Below are positions 15,865-22,821 of a DNA stretch of 32,533 bases, one piece after another. The position numbers were made by a program, and so were the translations under genes. The DNA is from a bacterium (GTDB taxonomy: Bacteria; Margulisbacteria; Marinamargulisbacteria; UBA817; JAQBTH01). How positions within the stretch are numbered: the stretch's first letter is position 1; each line of letters starts with the position of its first letter. Below the pieces are notes generated by a model that had not been told where the DNA came from, did no database searches, and worked only from the letters and a program-made list of their open reading frames with translations. The stretch is from assembly GCA_027623425.1 (NCBI GenBank), contig JAQBTH010000015.1, forward strand, positions 1 to 32,533, given 5' to 3'.

Positions 15865-16793
15865 GCTGGGCGATTCCTTTCTTCTACTGAATCCAATAAA
15901 TCATTTAATGTGCGTTCTAAATCATCTAAATTTTCATTTGGTGCAATAACGTCTCTATAGGTGTTTCCAGTCTCAATCCCAGATAAATCCAGGGCATCAT
16001 TTGCCATCGCAGTAAGGGCATCAAGATTGGTTTCAAATCGGTTCTCTGGTTCTTGTGGAGCACGCACGGCAGTTTGCGGCTCCGGTGCAGGTGGCATAGC
16101 AACAGGCTGTTCAGCTATTGGTGCCTCAACGACTCGCGCTTCAGGTGCTTGCAACTCAGGCATTCCAATCACATCGTAATCTTCAGATTCATCATATTGG
16201 GTGTAGGAAATAAAATCCATTTCGGCAATGGCAGATTCGATAGACTCCCGGTCTTCACGTGTATCGTTGTCGTACTCCGAGTTAGTGTCAATAACGAGCT
16301 CATCCTCAAAAAATGGCGCCTCAATGGAGTTATCACGCTCTAATGGATGATGCGGTTCGTTTTCAATTTCTTTGGGTTTTTCGTCAGTTGCTACCATCTC
16401 ATCATCTTGAATTTCATCTTGTTGCCTCGTATCCGTTACGTCTAAAATCGCACGCTCTTCTGGTTGTTCAGCGGGCGCGGTATTGGTTTCAGGTGCTTTA
16501 ACAACATAGTCTTGCGACGGCGTCTTTTGTGTCGGCGATTTGAACTCGTAATCACGTATCCATAACAGACCATTGAATGCAAAAAATACAAGCGGAATGC
16601 CATAATAAAGCAATGACAATTGAGACAAGTCACCATCCGAAATTGCCGTAACCACGATTAGCGCAAGTAATAATTGACCGAGTGCGAACAAAGCAAGCAA
16701 GCGATTCCAGTACGATCTAAAACACAACAGCAATCCCGCAACTGTAACGGACATTGCAAATAATAATATTTGGGAAAACGCGATTGTACTCAT
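15861..16793 (-). CDS. MrpF-like membrane protein fused to a long acidic cytoplasmic tail (310 aa)
   Basis: Residues 1-80 form three membrane helices. The stretch FRSYWNRLLALFALGQLLLA lines up with the MrpF motif GPTVMDRLVAVNVIG of the plus-strand copy, but GPT is lost and the conserved Asp is Asn (YWNR). Normal MrpF proteins end at about 90 residues. Here ~220 more follow: an acidic, Pro/Ala/Glu-rich, probably disordered linker, then a predicted helix near the C-terminus (NENLDDLERTLNDLLDSVEE). The tail probably faces the cytoplasm and could bind a partner. Neighbours overlap by ATGA on both sides. I know of no described MrpF with such a tail. Confidence 0.65.
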   Translation of the reverse strand: MSTIAFSQILLFAMSVTVAGLLLCFRSYWNRLLALFALGQLLLALIVVTAISDGDLSQLSLLYYGIPLVFFAFNGLLWIRDYEFKSPTQKTPSQDYVVKAPETNTAPAEQPEERAILDVTDTRQQDEIQDDEMVATDEKPKEIENEPHHPLERDNSIEAPFFEDELVIDTNSEYDNDTREDRESIESAIAEMDFISYTQYDESEDYDVIGMPELQAPEARVVEAPIAEQPVAMPPAPEPQTAVRAPQEPENRFETNLDALTAMANDALDLSGIETGNTYRDVIAPNENLDDLERTLNDLLDSVEERNRPA

Positions 16794-17260
16794 GATATAA
16801 ACCTCACTATTGGCATAATAAATTCCTTTTCAAATTGACGCAATGCCGTTCGAAGTGTTTTCGTCGGGCAAATCACTTGAATCGTTAGCACGTCATCTGT
16901 CATATCAATCACAATGGCACCGGGAATGGTCGCCACAAGACCAGCAATAATCAGTTGTTGCGAGTGACTAAGTGGGGTGTCCAGGTGCAACAATCGCGGG
17001 GAATAGGGGCCATTCTTAGGTGAGATTAGAAACATAAGGCATCGAAACAGATATTTTATATACAACACCACATAGTAGGGTAGAAACCAAATGGCAGCCC
17101 ATAGTCGAGCAAGATATGTTGTGTTGGGGAATAGGGGCCGAAATATGATGAAGACGATGTATTGGGCACAAAAGCCAATGATTGCACCATGTATGAGCGG
17201 TAAGGGTAAAAACAATGCCCATACATAAGAGAGTAAAAGGTGAAATAAAAACATACTCAT
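16790..17260 (-). CDS. Divergent MrpE-like subunit (156 aa)
   Basis: A 156-residue protein with two or three N-terminal membrane helices followed by a cytoplasmic alpha/beta domain, the MrpE plan. The diagnostic MrpE motif 'ANSITLTPGT...VHA' appears as AGLVATIPGAIVIDMTDDVL followed by TIQVI, so TPGT is IPGA. Length equals the plus-strand MrpE (158 aa). The ATG overlaps the MrpD-like stop as ATGA. A second in-frame ATG two codons later (MSMF) is an equal start candidate. In canonical complexes MrpE is a structural subunit that lacks an ion path. Confidence 0.72.
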   Translation of the reverse strand: MSMFLFHLLLSYVWALFLPLPLIHGAIIGFCAQYIVFIIFRPLFPNTTYLARLWAAIWFLPYYVVLYIKYLFRCLMFLISPKNGPYSPRLLHLDTPLSHSQQLIIAGLVATIPGAIVIDMTDDVLTIQVICPTKTLRTALRQFEKEFIMPIVRFIS

Positions 17261-18657
17261 CGCGTGGAGTCCAATTGATAGACGGCTTCCGAGTAGCGCT
17301 CCGCATTCATTGCCCGATCAGACATCGACATTGTTTTCAGTTTTAAATAGGGGTAGCCCACACCGAGTGCAACTAAAAGAATAAGGCATGGAGTGATCAG
17401 AATATGAGCTAAAAATGACGGTGAGGCGTTTGGTTCTGGCGCTCTCATAAAGTGACTAATCCATAATTTAAATAAAACAAGGGCGACAAGGATTAAATGT
17501 AGAATATATACGCCGATAATGAGGCTACCTTGCCATGATCCCAGCGATAGAATATCGCCGCCTAACCAGAAACCAGAAAGGGGTAGAAGCCCTAAAAGTG
17601 TGGCGCATGCGAAACCATATAAGGCCGTGCTGACACGATTTCGATGCCCATTGATCAATAAAATCACGCAGGGAAGCCATAAACATAGCTCCAAAAACAT
17701 CAAAAATGCCAACGCGTGCCACTGTGCCGTCGAGCCACTCAAAAACGCTAAAACAAAGCCAAAACGAGAAAGCGCCAACGCACTTAACGATGCTTCACTG
17801 CGCGCTTCAGACACAGCATAAAGTGCAAGAACAATGGCTGAGCCTAATCCGATAAAAAACATGAGATAAGTCATGGCGAGCTGCCCAGGAAACAGCAGAT
17901 GCAACATACGGTGAATTAACACAAGGCCGCATACAGATAGGCTACCTAGAAGAATAAGGGGCATTGCAAAGTCCCCAGAATCAAAGTGCCCGGATAATAA
18001 ATTAAAGAATGGAAAGTGTTTACACGCGAAAAGCACACTAAGTAAAGTGAAAAATCCAACTAAGGAAACGGCGATAGTGGTGGGGATCATTTTTATGGAT
18101 TCGAATATCTCAGCAAAATTTAGAGCACCGGTGACCGAGTAGCAAAAAATGGCAGACACACTTAAGAAAAATACAGCTAAAATAACCGTATTGAAGCCTG
18201 AGTGCTTCAGTTCTACTATGGATTTCCATGTGGATTGCACGCCTAATACGCTAAACAGCATCCAACCCAATCCCAATGCCATTAACCCCATATCACCACT
18301 TAACACCACCAACGCGCACGCGCTGGCCAACATACATAGGTGAGCTAAGAAATCCGCTAATCGCGTTTCATCCGCGGAAAAACCAGCGCACCAAAATAGA
18401 AAGGCTGATGCACAAATGGCCAGGCCAGCTAATTCGTCGCCCACAAGAAATATACCAAACGGTGCCTGCCACGCGCCAAAGGAAAGTGTTGAGATCGCGT
18501 GATGATACGCATTTAAAACAATTTCGGCGCCCAAACAAAACTGAGAAATCGCAAACAGGGAAAACAAGCCCAACCCAATAGGTCTCGAAAATGGCTTAGT
18601 ACGAAAAATGAGAGTACCAATTAGTGGTAATAAAATGGGTAGAAATAACGACATCAT
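17257..18657 (-). CDS. Divergent MrpD-like antiporter subunit lacking key charged residues (466 aa)
   Basis: A 12-14-helix protein of the NuoM/MrpD fold, slightly short of the usual ~490 residues. The N-terminal FGAWQAPFGIFLVGDELAGL (60-79) is a near-perfect MrpD signature. The helix that should carry the essential Glu reads GLMALGLGWMLFSV, with Gly131 at the expected position. The PFH motif after helix 6 is FPFFN (215-219), its usual helix-6 Lys is Ala211 with a Lys two residues later. The helix-7 Lys is replaced (SLSVCGLVLI, Val242). The later loop Lys of 'SGFFSK' is lost (LSGFWLGG). Glu and Lys at these sites are required for Na+/H+ antiport in Bacillus Mrp, so classical transport looks unlikely. 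The start ATG-ATG overlaps the previous gene. Confidence 0.75.
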   Translation of the reverse strand: MMSLFLPILLPLIGTLIFRTKPFSRPIGLGLFSLFAISQFCLGAEIVLNAYHHAISTLSFGAWQAPFGIFLVGDELAGLAICASAFLFWCAGFSADETRLADFLAHLCMLASACALVVLSGDMGLMALGLGWMLFSVLGVQSTWKSIVELKHSGFNTVILAVFFLSVSAIFCYSVTGALNFAEIFESIKMIPTTIAVSLVGFFTLLSVLFACKHFPFFNLLSGHFDSGDFAMPLILLGSLSVCGLVLIHRMLHLLFPGQLAMTYLMFFIGLGSAIVLALYAVSEARSEASLSALALSRFGFVLAFLSGSTAQWHALAFLMFLELCLWLPCVILLINGHRNRVSTALYGFACATLLGLLPLSGFWLGGDILSLGSWQGSLIIGVYILHLILVALVLFKLWISHFMRAPEPNASPSFLAHILITPCLILLVALGVGYPYLKLKTMSMSDRAMNAERYSEAVYQLDSTR

Positions 18658-18935
18658 ACCTGTTTATCCTCTACTTTATCCTCTACTTTATCCTCTACGT
18701 GATGAGCGTGTGCCCGAATGAACGGAATAGCGCCGATCACACCAACGAAGGCAAGGCAGGCAGCAAGCAAACAAAATGATGCCAGTACGCGATCCTGAGA
18801 TAAAGACTGGCTTAATTGAAGCAAACAGATCACAAGAAAAAATCCGCCAAACACACGATGAATAGCATTGGGTTTAAGTATTAAATACAACCCAGTTGAA
18901 AGTAGCATCCATGTTGATAGTAAGGAAATAGACAT
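18654..18935 (-). CDS. Divergent MrpC/NuoK-like subunit with a VEDK repeat tail (93 aa)
   Basis: Three membrane helices in 93 residues, in the NuoK/MrpC size class. TGLYLILKPNAIHRVFGGFF (14-33) resembles the MrpC pattern 'GLY.LL..N.I....G'. The second and third helices follow, ending IGAIPFIRAHAHH. The C-terminus is a threefold repeat VEDK-VEDK-VEDK encoded by three perfect 12-bp DNA repeats (18663-18698). The stop of the MrpB-like gene and this ATG share one base (TAATG). Gene order (between B-like and D-like) supports the MrpC assignment more than sequence does. Confidence 0.65.
   Translation of the reverse strand: MSISLLSTWMLLSTGLYLILKPNAIHRVFGGFFLVICLLQLSQSLSQDRVLASFCLLAACLAFVGVIGAIPFIRAHAHHVEDKVEDKVEDKQV
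18663..18698 (-). repeat. Three perfect 12-bp tandem repeats, in-frame (VEDK x3)
   Basis: On the plus strand TTTATCCTCTAC occurs three times without mismatch (18663-18674, 18675-18686, 18687-18698). Read on the minus strand each unit is GTAGAGGATAAA, coding VEDK and carrying AGAGGA, a Shine-Dalgarno-like core. The array lies immediately before the MrpD-like ATG at 18657. Copy-number change in 12-bp steps would keep the frame. Confidence 0.9.
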
Positions 18936-19327
18936 TAATCAACCTCCCGTATTAATAAAGATCGAATGCCTGCCACAATGCAAACCAATGTAATCACCAG
19001 GCGTGTGCTGCCCATAAGAACCGGTGAAACCCAATCACCAATGATCTTTGCAAGCAAGGATGCGCCAGTGCCAGATGGAAAAATACACACAATCACCAAC
19101 ACCAAACTCACATAGAACACTAAACGCGACTTTGCAATTAGTGAACCCGGTCGAGAGGACGGAGGGAAAAAATAGGCCCATATACTCATCCAGGCTAATA
19201 GACTAATGACAGCAACAATGGCGCTGATGCCACCTGAAAAACTGGATAAAAACTGGAGGCTATAAATGATGCCAAGCATGCCGCCAAACAACAATATAAG
19301 CGCGCGTACAAACGAATTAATGCTCAT
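18935..19327 (-). CDS. Divergent MrpB-like membrane subunit (130 aa)
   Basis: The open frame runs up to 19414, but the ATG at 19327 (MSINSFVRALILLFGGM) is chosen because it overlaps the upstream stop by 11 nt, as elsewhere in this operon. The 130 residues form about four membrane helices with the length and pattern of MrpB/MnhB (PF04039). The family's GHxxPGGGFQGG motif, present in the plus-strand MrpB, is absent; only SFSGGISAI stands at the matching place. The final helix (GSTRLVITLVCIVAGIRSLL) matches the MrpB end. The assignment is by order and topology. Confidence 0.6.
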   Translation of the reverse strand: MSINSFVRALILLFGGMLGIIYSLQFLSSFSGGISAIVAVISLLAWMSIWAYFFPPSSRPGSLIAKSRLVFYVSLVLVIVCIFPSGTGASLLAKIIGDWVSPVLMGSTRLVITLVCIVAGIRSLLIREVD

Positions 19328-21290
19328 CGGATAACCTTTCTTCTTCCTCTGAAAGGTCGCGATCTTCAGACGCAAAAAGAACGCTGAGCTGCAAAAATTG
19401 TGCTTTAATGGCACTTACCGGAGAATACGACCGATTGCTGCGCTGGTGAATCAGAAAAACCGCACAAAGCGCCAACGCAAACACAAGTGTGTATGCCGCG
19501 TGTAAATCAGAAAAGAAGCCAATAAAAGCAGTTGGATAATGTGCCAATCGTGTCTGAGTCATTATCAATTCTCCAATAGGAATCGCATCCAAACTTATAC
19601 GTGCATGACCTGCAACCCCCACCACGCAAAGCGAGACGAATAACGAGAGTAGCGCCGCTGCCCAGTCCCAAGATTTCACGCGAAAGGCAGTGGGAAATTG
19701 GGCGTACGATGCGGTGTTGGGCGACATGCGAAACAGTTGAATTGCCATAAAAAGAAACAATGCGGTAAATGCCACAATTATGCCAGCAAGAAAGTGTGCT
19801 CCCTGCTGTGAAAGAAGATAGGCCACAGTTAATCCAATCAAAACAACATGCACAGTTGCTAATGTAGCGGATTTTGATTGAAAAAGTGAAATAATAAGCA
19901 GGGCAAGAACAAGAACGATCATGACAGATGCGTTTAGATCATCACCACTCAGCCAAGTTAAATTGAGGCGTGACGAATGCACTAAAAAGACACCGCCTAA
20001 ACATGCGCCAAATACGACCAGATTCAATAGCAACCGTGAATGATACGGGCGACTAACGCATAACCTATTCACCCATTCTGACAAGCTGCCAATGCCATTT
20101 AGGGCACTGTTTAAAAGGGCGCTGACGTGAAGCTGCGACATTATATTGAATCGAAAACGCGCTGAAAGTGCGGTAACTAAACCCGATACGAAAACTAAAA
20201 TAATAGACCAGTAAAAATTGTTATCTAATCCCATCCATGGCGCTAATGTGTCGGGCTTTGAAACAAGCGTAGAAACCGAATACAAAGGGGCTAAAAACGA
20301 GGTGATGTCATTGGGAAAAACGCCGGCTAAAATCACAAATATACCCAATGCAAAAATAAAGCCTTGAGACAATAGAGTTGCCCGTACAAACCCAGCCGTT
20401 TCCGCATCTTGTTTGGTGTTAAAAAAGCCAAATACGATTAATCGAATAAACGCAGACAAGATTCCCACTTGAGCAAAAGAAAATAAGCCGTATCCAATCC
20501 AGCCACCCATTCCGTTAGGCAGTGAACTCATAAAGTGAGTCGTAACATAATAGCCAAGTGTAAGAGGGGAGCCGATCGCACTGATAAATATTAGAATTAA
20601 GCCAACACCGGCAATGGGCGCATAGGAAAATAAAGACCCAATTTTAGAAAAATCAGTGGTATCTGTAACCCGTTCAATAATGGCAAGCACCATCAAAAGC
20701 ACAAGTTGGATAGTCAGTGTAGAAATAAGCGCCAAATAAATACTGGATGTGTGTCCTGTTGCGCAGCTTAATAATAGAAACGCTAAAAATAAGTGTTGGT
20801 TCGCCAAAGAGAGTCGGGTGATTAACCCCCTAGATGTTGGGGATAATAAACCAGAAAAGCCGACCAATGCGCTGCTCACAAATGCGATGCCAATCATAGT
20901 GCTTAGAACCACTGGATGCGCGACTAAATCATGTGCGGCTTGCAACCAAAAATACCCTGAAATAAAGGGCAATCCCGCAAGGGTAATGATAGCAATTGGG
21001 CCCAAAGTAGAGTTCTCTAAGTCCGACATCCAAAAATGGAATGGAAAAAAACCAGATGATATCCATAGAAGACTCAGCATAAATACAAAAGAGCCAACAT
21101 AAGACACGCCAAGCCATAACAAGGGTAGGGGCAGTAAACATAATATTATTTTAAGACCGTGCAAATACCCTTTTGATAGAGACAAACGCGTGGCCATAAG
21201 AAAGTACACAATTGCAATTAAGCCAAATAGCATACCATTTACAACCGAATCAGAATTAAGCAGCAAGATATTTGAAAGTCCATGAATCAC
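19317..21290 (-). CDS. MrpA-like large subunit, main part, with MbhD- and MbhE-like C-terminus; catalytic residues lost (657 aa)
   Basis: A protein of about 16-18 membrane helices. Together with the 116-aa gene before it the total is 773 residues, the size of a normal MrpA. SSGFFPFHFWMSDLENS (78-94) corresponds to the MrpA/NuoL 'FPFHFWLPDAM' loop. The region after about residue 450 looks like the MbhD-like (DUF4040) and then MbhE-like domains found at the C-terminus of bacterial MrpA. No lysine occurs between residues 48 and 215, which covers the helices where NuoL/MrpA proteins carry the conserved transport lysines; the loop 'PFSGFFSK' is GSPLTLGYY. The start is GTG at 21290, overlapping the previous stop as GTGA. 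The last 20 residues are acidic (RDLSEEEERLSDEH). Confidence 0.72.
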   Translation of the reverse strand: MIHGLSNILLLNSDSVVNGMLFGLIAIVYFLMATRLSLSKGYLHGLKIILCLLPLPLLWLGVSYVGSFVFMLSLLWISSGFFPFHFWMSDLENSTLGPIAIITLAGLPFISGYFWLQAAHDLVAHPVVLSTMIGIAFVSSALVGFSGLLSPTSRGLITRLSLANQHLFLAFLLLSCATGHTSSIYLALISTLTIQLVLLMVLAIIERVTDTTDFSKIGSLFSYAPIAGVGLILIFISAIGSPLTLGYYVTTHFMSSLPNGMGGWIGYGLFSFAQVGILSAFIRLIVFGFFNTKQDAETAGFVRATLLSQGFIFALGIFVILAGVFPNDITSFLAPLYSVSTLVSKPDTLAPWMGLDNNFYWSIILVFVSGLVTALSARFRFNIMSQLHVSALLNSALNGIGSLSEWVNRLCVSRPYHSRLLLNLVVFGACLGGVFLVHSSRLNLTWLSGDDLNASVMIVLVLALLIISLFQSKSATLATVHVVLIGLTVAYLLSQQGAHFLAGIIVAFTALFLFMAIQLFRMSPNTASYAQFPTAFRVKSWDWAAALLSLFVSLCVVGVAGHARISLDAIPIGELIMTQTRLAHYPTAFIGFFSDLHAAYTLVFALALCAVFLIHQRSNRSYSPVSAIKAQFLQLSVLFASEDRDLSEEEERLSDEH

Positions 21291-21637
21291 ATGGAGAGAT
21301 AAACATGTTTTCCCAATCGCATATTCAAAAACATAGAAAGTAAAATTGAAATGATAATGATTAATCCATTTAATAAAAGTAGGTATCCGAGTGTTTCGCC
21401 TGTGATTGAAAGCGTTAAATACGCTCGAAGCGGGGCTAAAGATACTGATATAGCAGCCGTCGGAATGTAATCGAGCATAGTCAATGCAATAACTAGAAAA
21501 CTGGCGCCACTAGCGCAAGATAAAAAGGCGCTAATCCAAAATGTGCGAAACGACGAAAACGGGGATAGCCAATAGGTGACTATACCACTTAGAAACGGCA
21601 TGAATACGCCGATAAATGCCAAAATTATGGGATGCAT
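21287..21637 (-). CDS. N-terminal piece of the split MrpA-like subunit (116 aa)
   Basis: About three membrane helices. The sequence ending SLAPLRAYLTLSITGETLGY followed by LLLLNGLIIIISILLSMF matches the MrpA/NuoL N-terminal pattern 'PPFGL.L.LDGLSALF.LLI', so this is the first part of an antiporter-like subunit and not a NuoK. It stops (TGA at 21287-21289) between what should be helices 3 and 4, and the 657-aa gene starts at once by GTGA overlap. This is either a natural split or a frameshift. It is the first gene of the divergent cluster. No Shine-Dalgarno precedes its ATG at 21637, but TAGAAT lies 7 nt upstream. Confidence 0.68.
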   Translation of the reverse strand: MHPIILAFIGVFMPFLSGIVTYWLSPFSSFRTFWISAFLSCASGASFLVIALTMLDYIPTAAISVSLAPLRAYLTLSITGETLGYLLLLNGLIIIISILLSMFLNMRLGKHVYLSM

Positions 21638-21643
21638 GATTCC

Positions 21644-21649
21644 ATTCTA
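21644..21649 (-). promoter_or_regulatory. -10-like TAGAAT, leaderless start of the divergent Mrp operon
   Basis: On the minus strand TAGAAT (21649-21644) ends 7 nt before the A of the ATG at 21637. There is no Shine-Dalgarno and no clear -35. It shares the 97-bp intergenic region with the opposing promoter of the canonical Mrp cluster. Confidence 0.4.
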
Positions 21650-21698
21650 AACCAACTTGATACGAAAAGCGTAGTTTTATAAATTATTCAAAATTATA

Positions 21699-21727
21699 TT
21701 GACCTGGACGGGCAATTTCATTACCAT
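21699..21727 (+). promoter_or_regulatory. Candidate promoter of the canonical Mrp cluster, near-leaderless
   Basis: TTGACC (21699-21704), a 17-nt spacer and TACCAT (21722-21727). The expected +1 is at 21734, one base before the mrpE ATG at 21735. The -35 matches 5/6 of TTGACA. This explains the TTG at 21699 as promoter sequence and not a start codon. Confidence 0.55.
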
Positions 21728-21734
21728 CTTGAAT

Positions 21735-22211
21735 ATGCAATTTTTCACAATCTTCGCTATCCTTTTCGGGTTTTGGATCATTCTTTCGGGAAAATTCGAT
21801 GCCTTCCATCTTGTGCTCGGGTTAATTTCCACCCTAATCGTGACGAAGTGGAGCGGAGATTTGTTGTTTTCGTCGAACAAAACATTTAGCCAGCGCCTTC
21901 GGTTCTCGGTGCGTTTTTGGAATTACTGGCTATGGTTAAATTGGCAGGTTGTTTTGGCGAACATTCAAGTGTTGCTATTGGCATTTCATCCCAATTTAGA
22001 TGACGTGTTAGACCCACAAATTGTCGAATTTGATACGACGATTAAAGATGAATTTGGTCAGTTTATTTTGGCAAATTCCATCACGTTAACTCCAGGTACC
22101 ATCACCATATCCAATAATAATGGGCGATTCAGAGTTCACGCCATTACAAAAGAAGCCGCAGGCGGAGTGCCGGGCGACATGCAAGATAAAGTAGCGAGGG
22201 TAATATCATGA
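21735..22211 (+). CDS. mrpE: Na+/H+ antiporter subunit E
   Basis: A 158-residue subunit with two N-terminal membrane helices and a cytoplasmic domain. The start is the ATG at 21735 (MQFFTIFAILFGFWII); the frame extends to a TTG at 21699, but that TTG is the probable -35 box. Motifs FWNYWLWLNWQVVLANIQV, ANSITLTPGTITI and RVHAI are diagnostic of MrpE/MnhE. It is the first gene of the plus-strand cluster, whose order E-F-G-MbhD-B-C-D resembles Mbh/archaeal-type Mrp clusters rather than the A-to-G order of Bacillus. No Shine-Dalgarno is seen. The stop overlaps the mrpF start as ATGA. Confidence 0.93.
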   Translation: MQFFTIFAILFGFWIILSGKFDAFHLVLGLISTLIVTKWSGDLLFSSNKTFSQRLRFSVRFWNYWLWLNWQVVLANIQVLLLAFHPNLDDVLDPQIVEFDTTIKDEFGQFILANSITLTPGTITISNNNGRFRVHAITKEAAGGVPGDMQDKVARVIS

Positions 22212-22486
22212 TGGATCACGTGTTGTTAATTTTTACAGTGTTATTGTTATTTCTTATTATATTGGTATTAATTCGTGCATTAATTGGGCCTACGGTCATG
22301 GACCGTTTAGTCGCGGTAAACGTAATAGGCACTAAAACAACTGTGGTGTTGGTGTTTGTGGGCTTTTTATTTCACCAAGTGGATATGTTCGTTGATATTG
22401 CCTTGGCATATGGATTATTGAATTTTATTGTATCGATTGCGGCAGCTAAATATTTCTGTCACTACCAAGATTTGGAGCCGAAATGA
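22208..22486 (+). CDS. mrpF: Na+/H+ antiporter subunit F
   Basis: A 92-residue three-helix subunit with the MrpF signature RALIGPTVMDRLVAVNVIG (23-41), keeping the conserved Asp lost in the minus-strand copy. The second helix and the third (VDIALAYGLLNFIVSIAAA) are standard. Two ATGs (22208 and 22211) can serve as start. Overlaps of 4 nt with mrpE and mrpG imply coupled translation. Confidence 0.95.
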   Translation: MMDHVLLIFTVLLLFLIILVLIRALIGPTVMDRLVAVNVIGTKTTVVLVFVGFLFHQVDMFVDIALAYGLLNFIVSIAAAKYFCHYQDLEPK

Positions 22487-22821
22487 TAGATATTATTAGT
22501 TTTGTTTTAATCGGTCTTGGCTTGGTGTTCTTCCTAGGAACTGCCGTTGGCTTGCTACGTTTTCCAGATTTTTATACCCGTATGCATGCTGCTGGTAAAG
22601 GCGACACATTATCTACGTTGCTAATACTTTTGGGGTTGGCCTTACTAAACCTACATGATTTTCACCACATCAGCTTAGGCACTGTGTTAGTAAGCATTAA
22701 GATTATTTTAATTGGTATTTTTATTTACATCGGTTCACCTACAGCAACACATGCCATATTTGACGCCGGACTTCGCACAGGCAAGGATTATTGGAAAAAA
22801 GATAAGGACGTGCCATCATGA
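22483..22821 (+). CDS. mrpG: Na+/H+ antiporter subunit G
   Basis: A 112-residue three-helix subunit with the MrpG pattern GTAVGLLRFPDFYTRMHAAG (19-38) followed by KGDTLSTLLILLGLALL. The third helix and the tail GSPTATHAIFDAGLR match the family's 'P.A.HA...A'. It overlaps mrpF and the MbhD-like gene by 4 nt each. It is the reference for recognising the divergent copy at 15592-15864. Confidence 0.95.
   Translation: MIDIISFVLIGLGLVFFLGTAVGLLRFPDFYTRMHAAGKGDTLSTLLILLGLALLNLHDFHHISLGTVLVSIKIILIGIFIYIGSPTATHAIFDAGLRTGKDYWKKDKDVPS

Noticed and set aside
15961-16343. Plus-strand open frames opposite the MrpF-like tail
   Set aside because: They are frames created by the low-complexity acidic tail on the other strand, with no ribosome sites and atypical composition.
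18663-18698. CRISPR-like repeat
   Set aside because: Units are 12 bp without spacers and are in-frame coding sequence.
21287-21637. 116-aa gene as a NuoK/MrpC subunit
   Set aside because: Its sequence matches the N-terminus of NuoL/MrpA; a better NuoK-like candidate is at 18654-18935.
21699-21734. TTG at 21699 as the mrpE start
   Set aside because: It coincides with a good -35 (TTGACC), and MrpE proteins begin with the helix encoded from ATG 21735.
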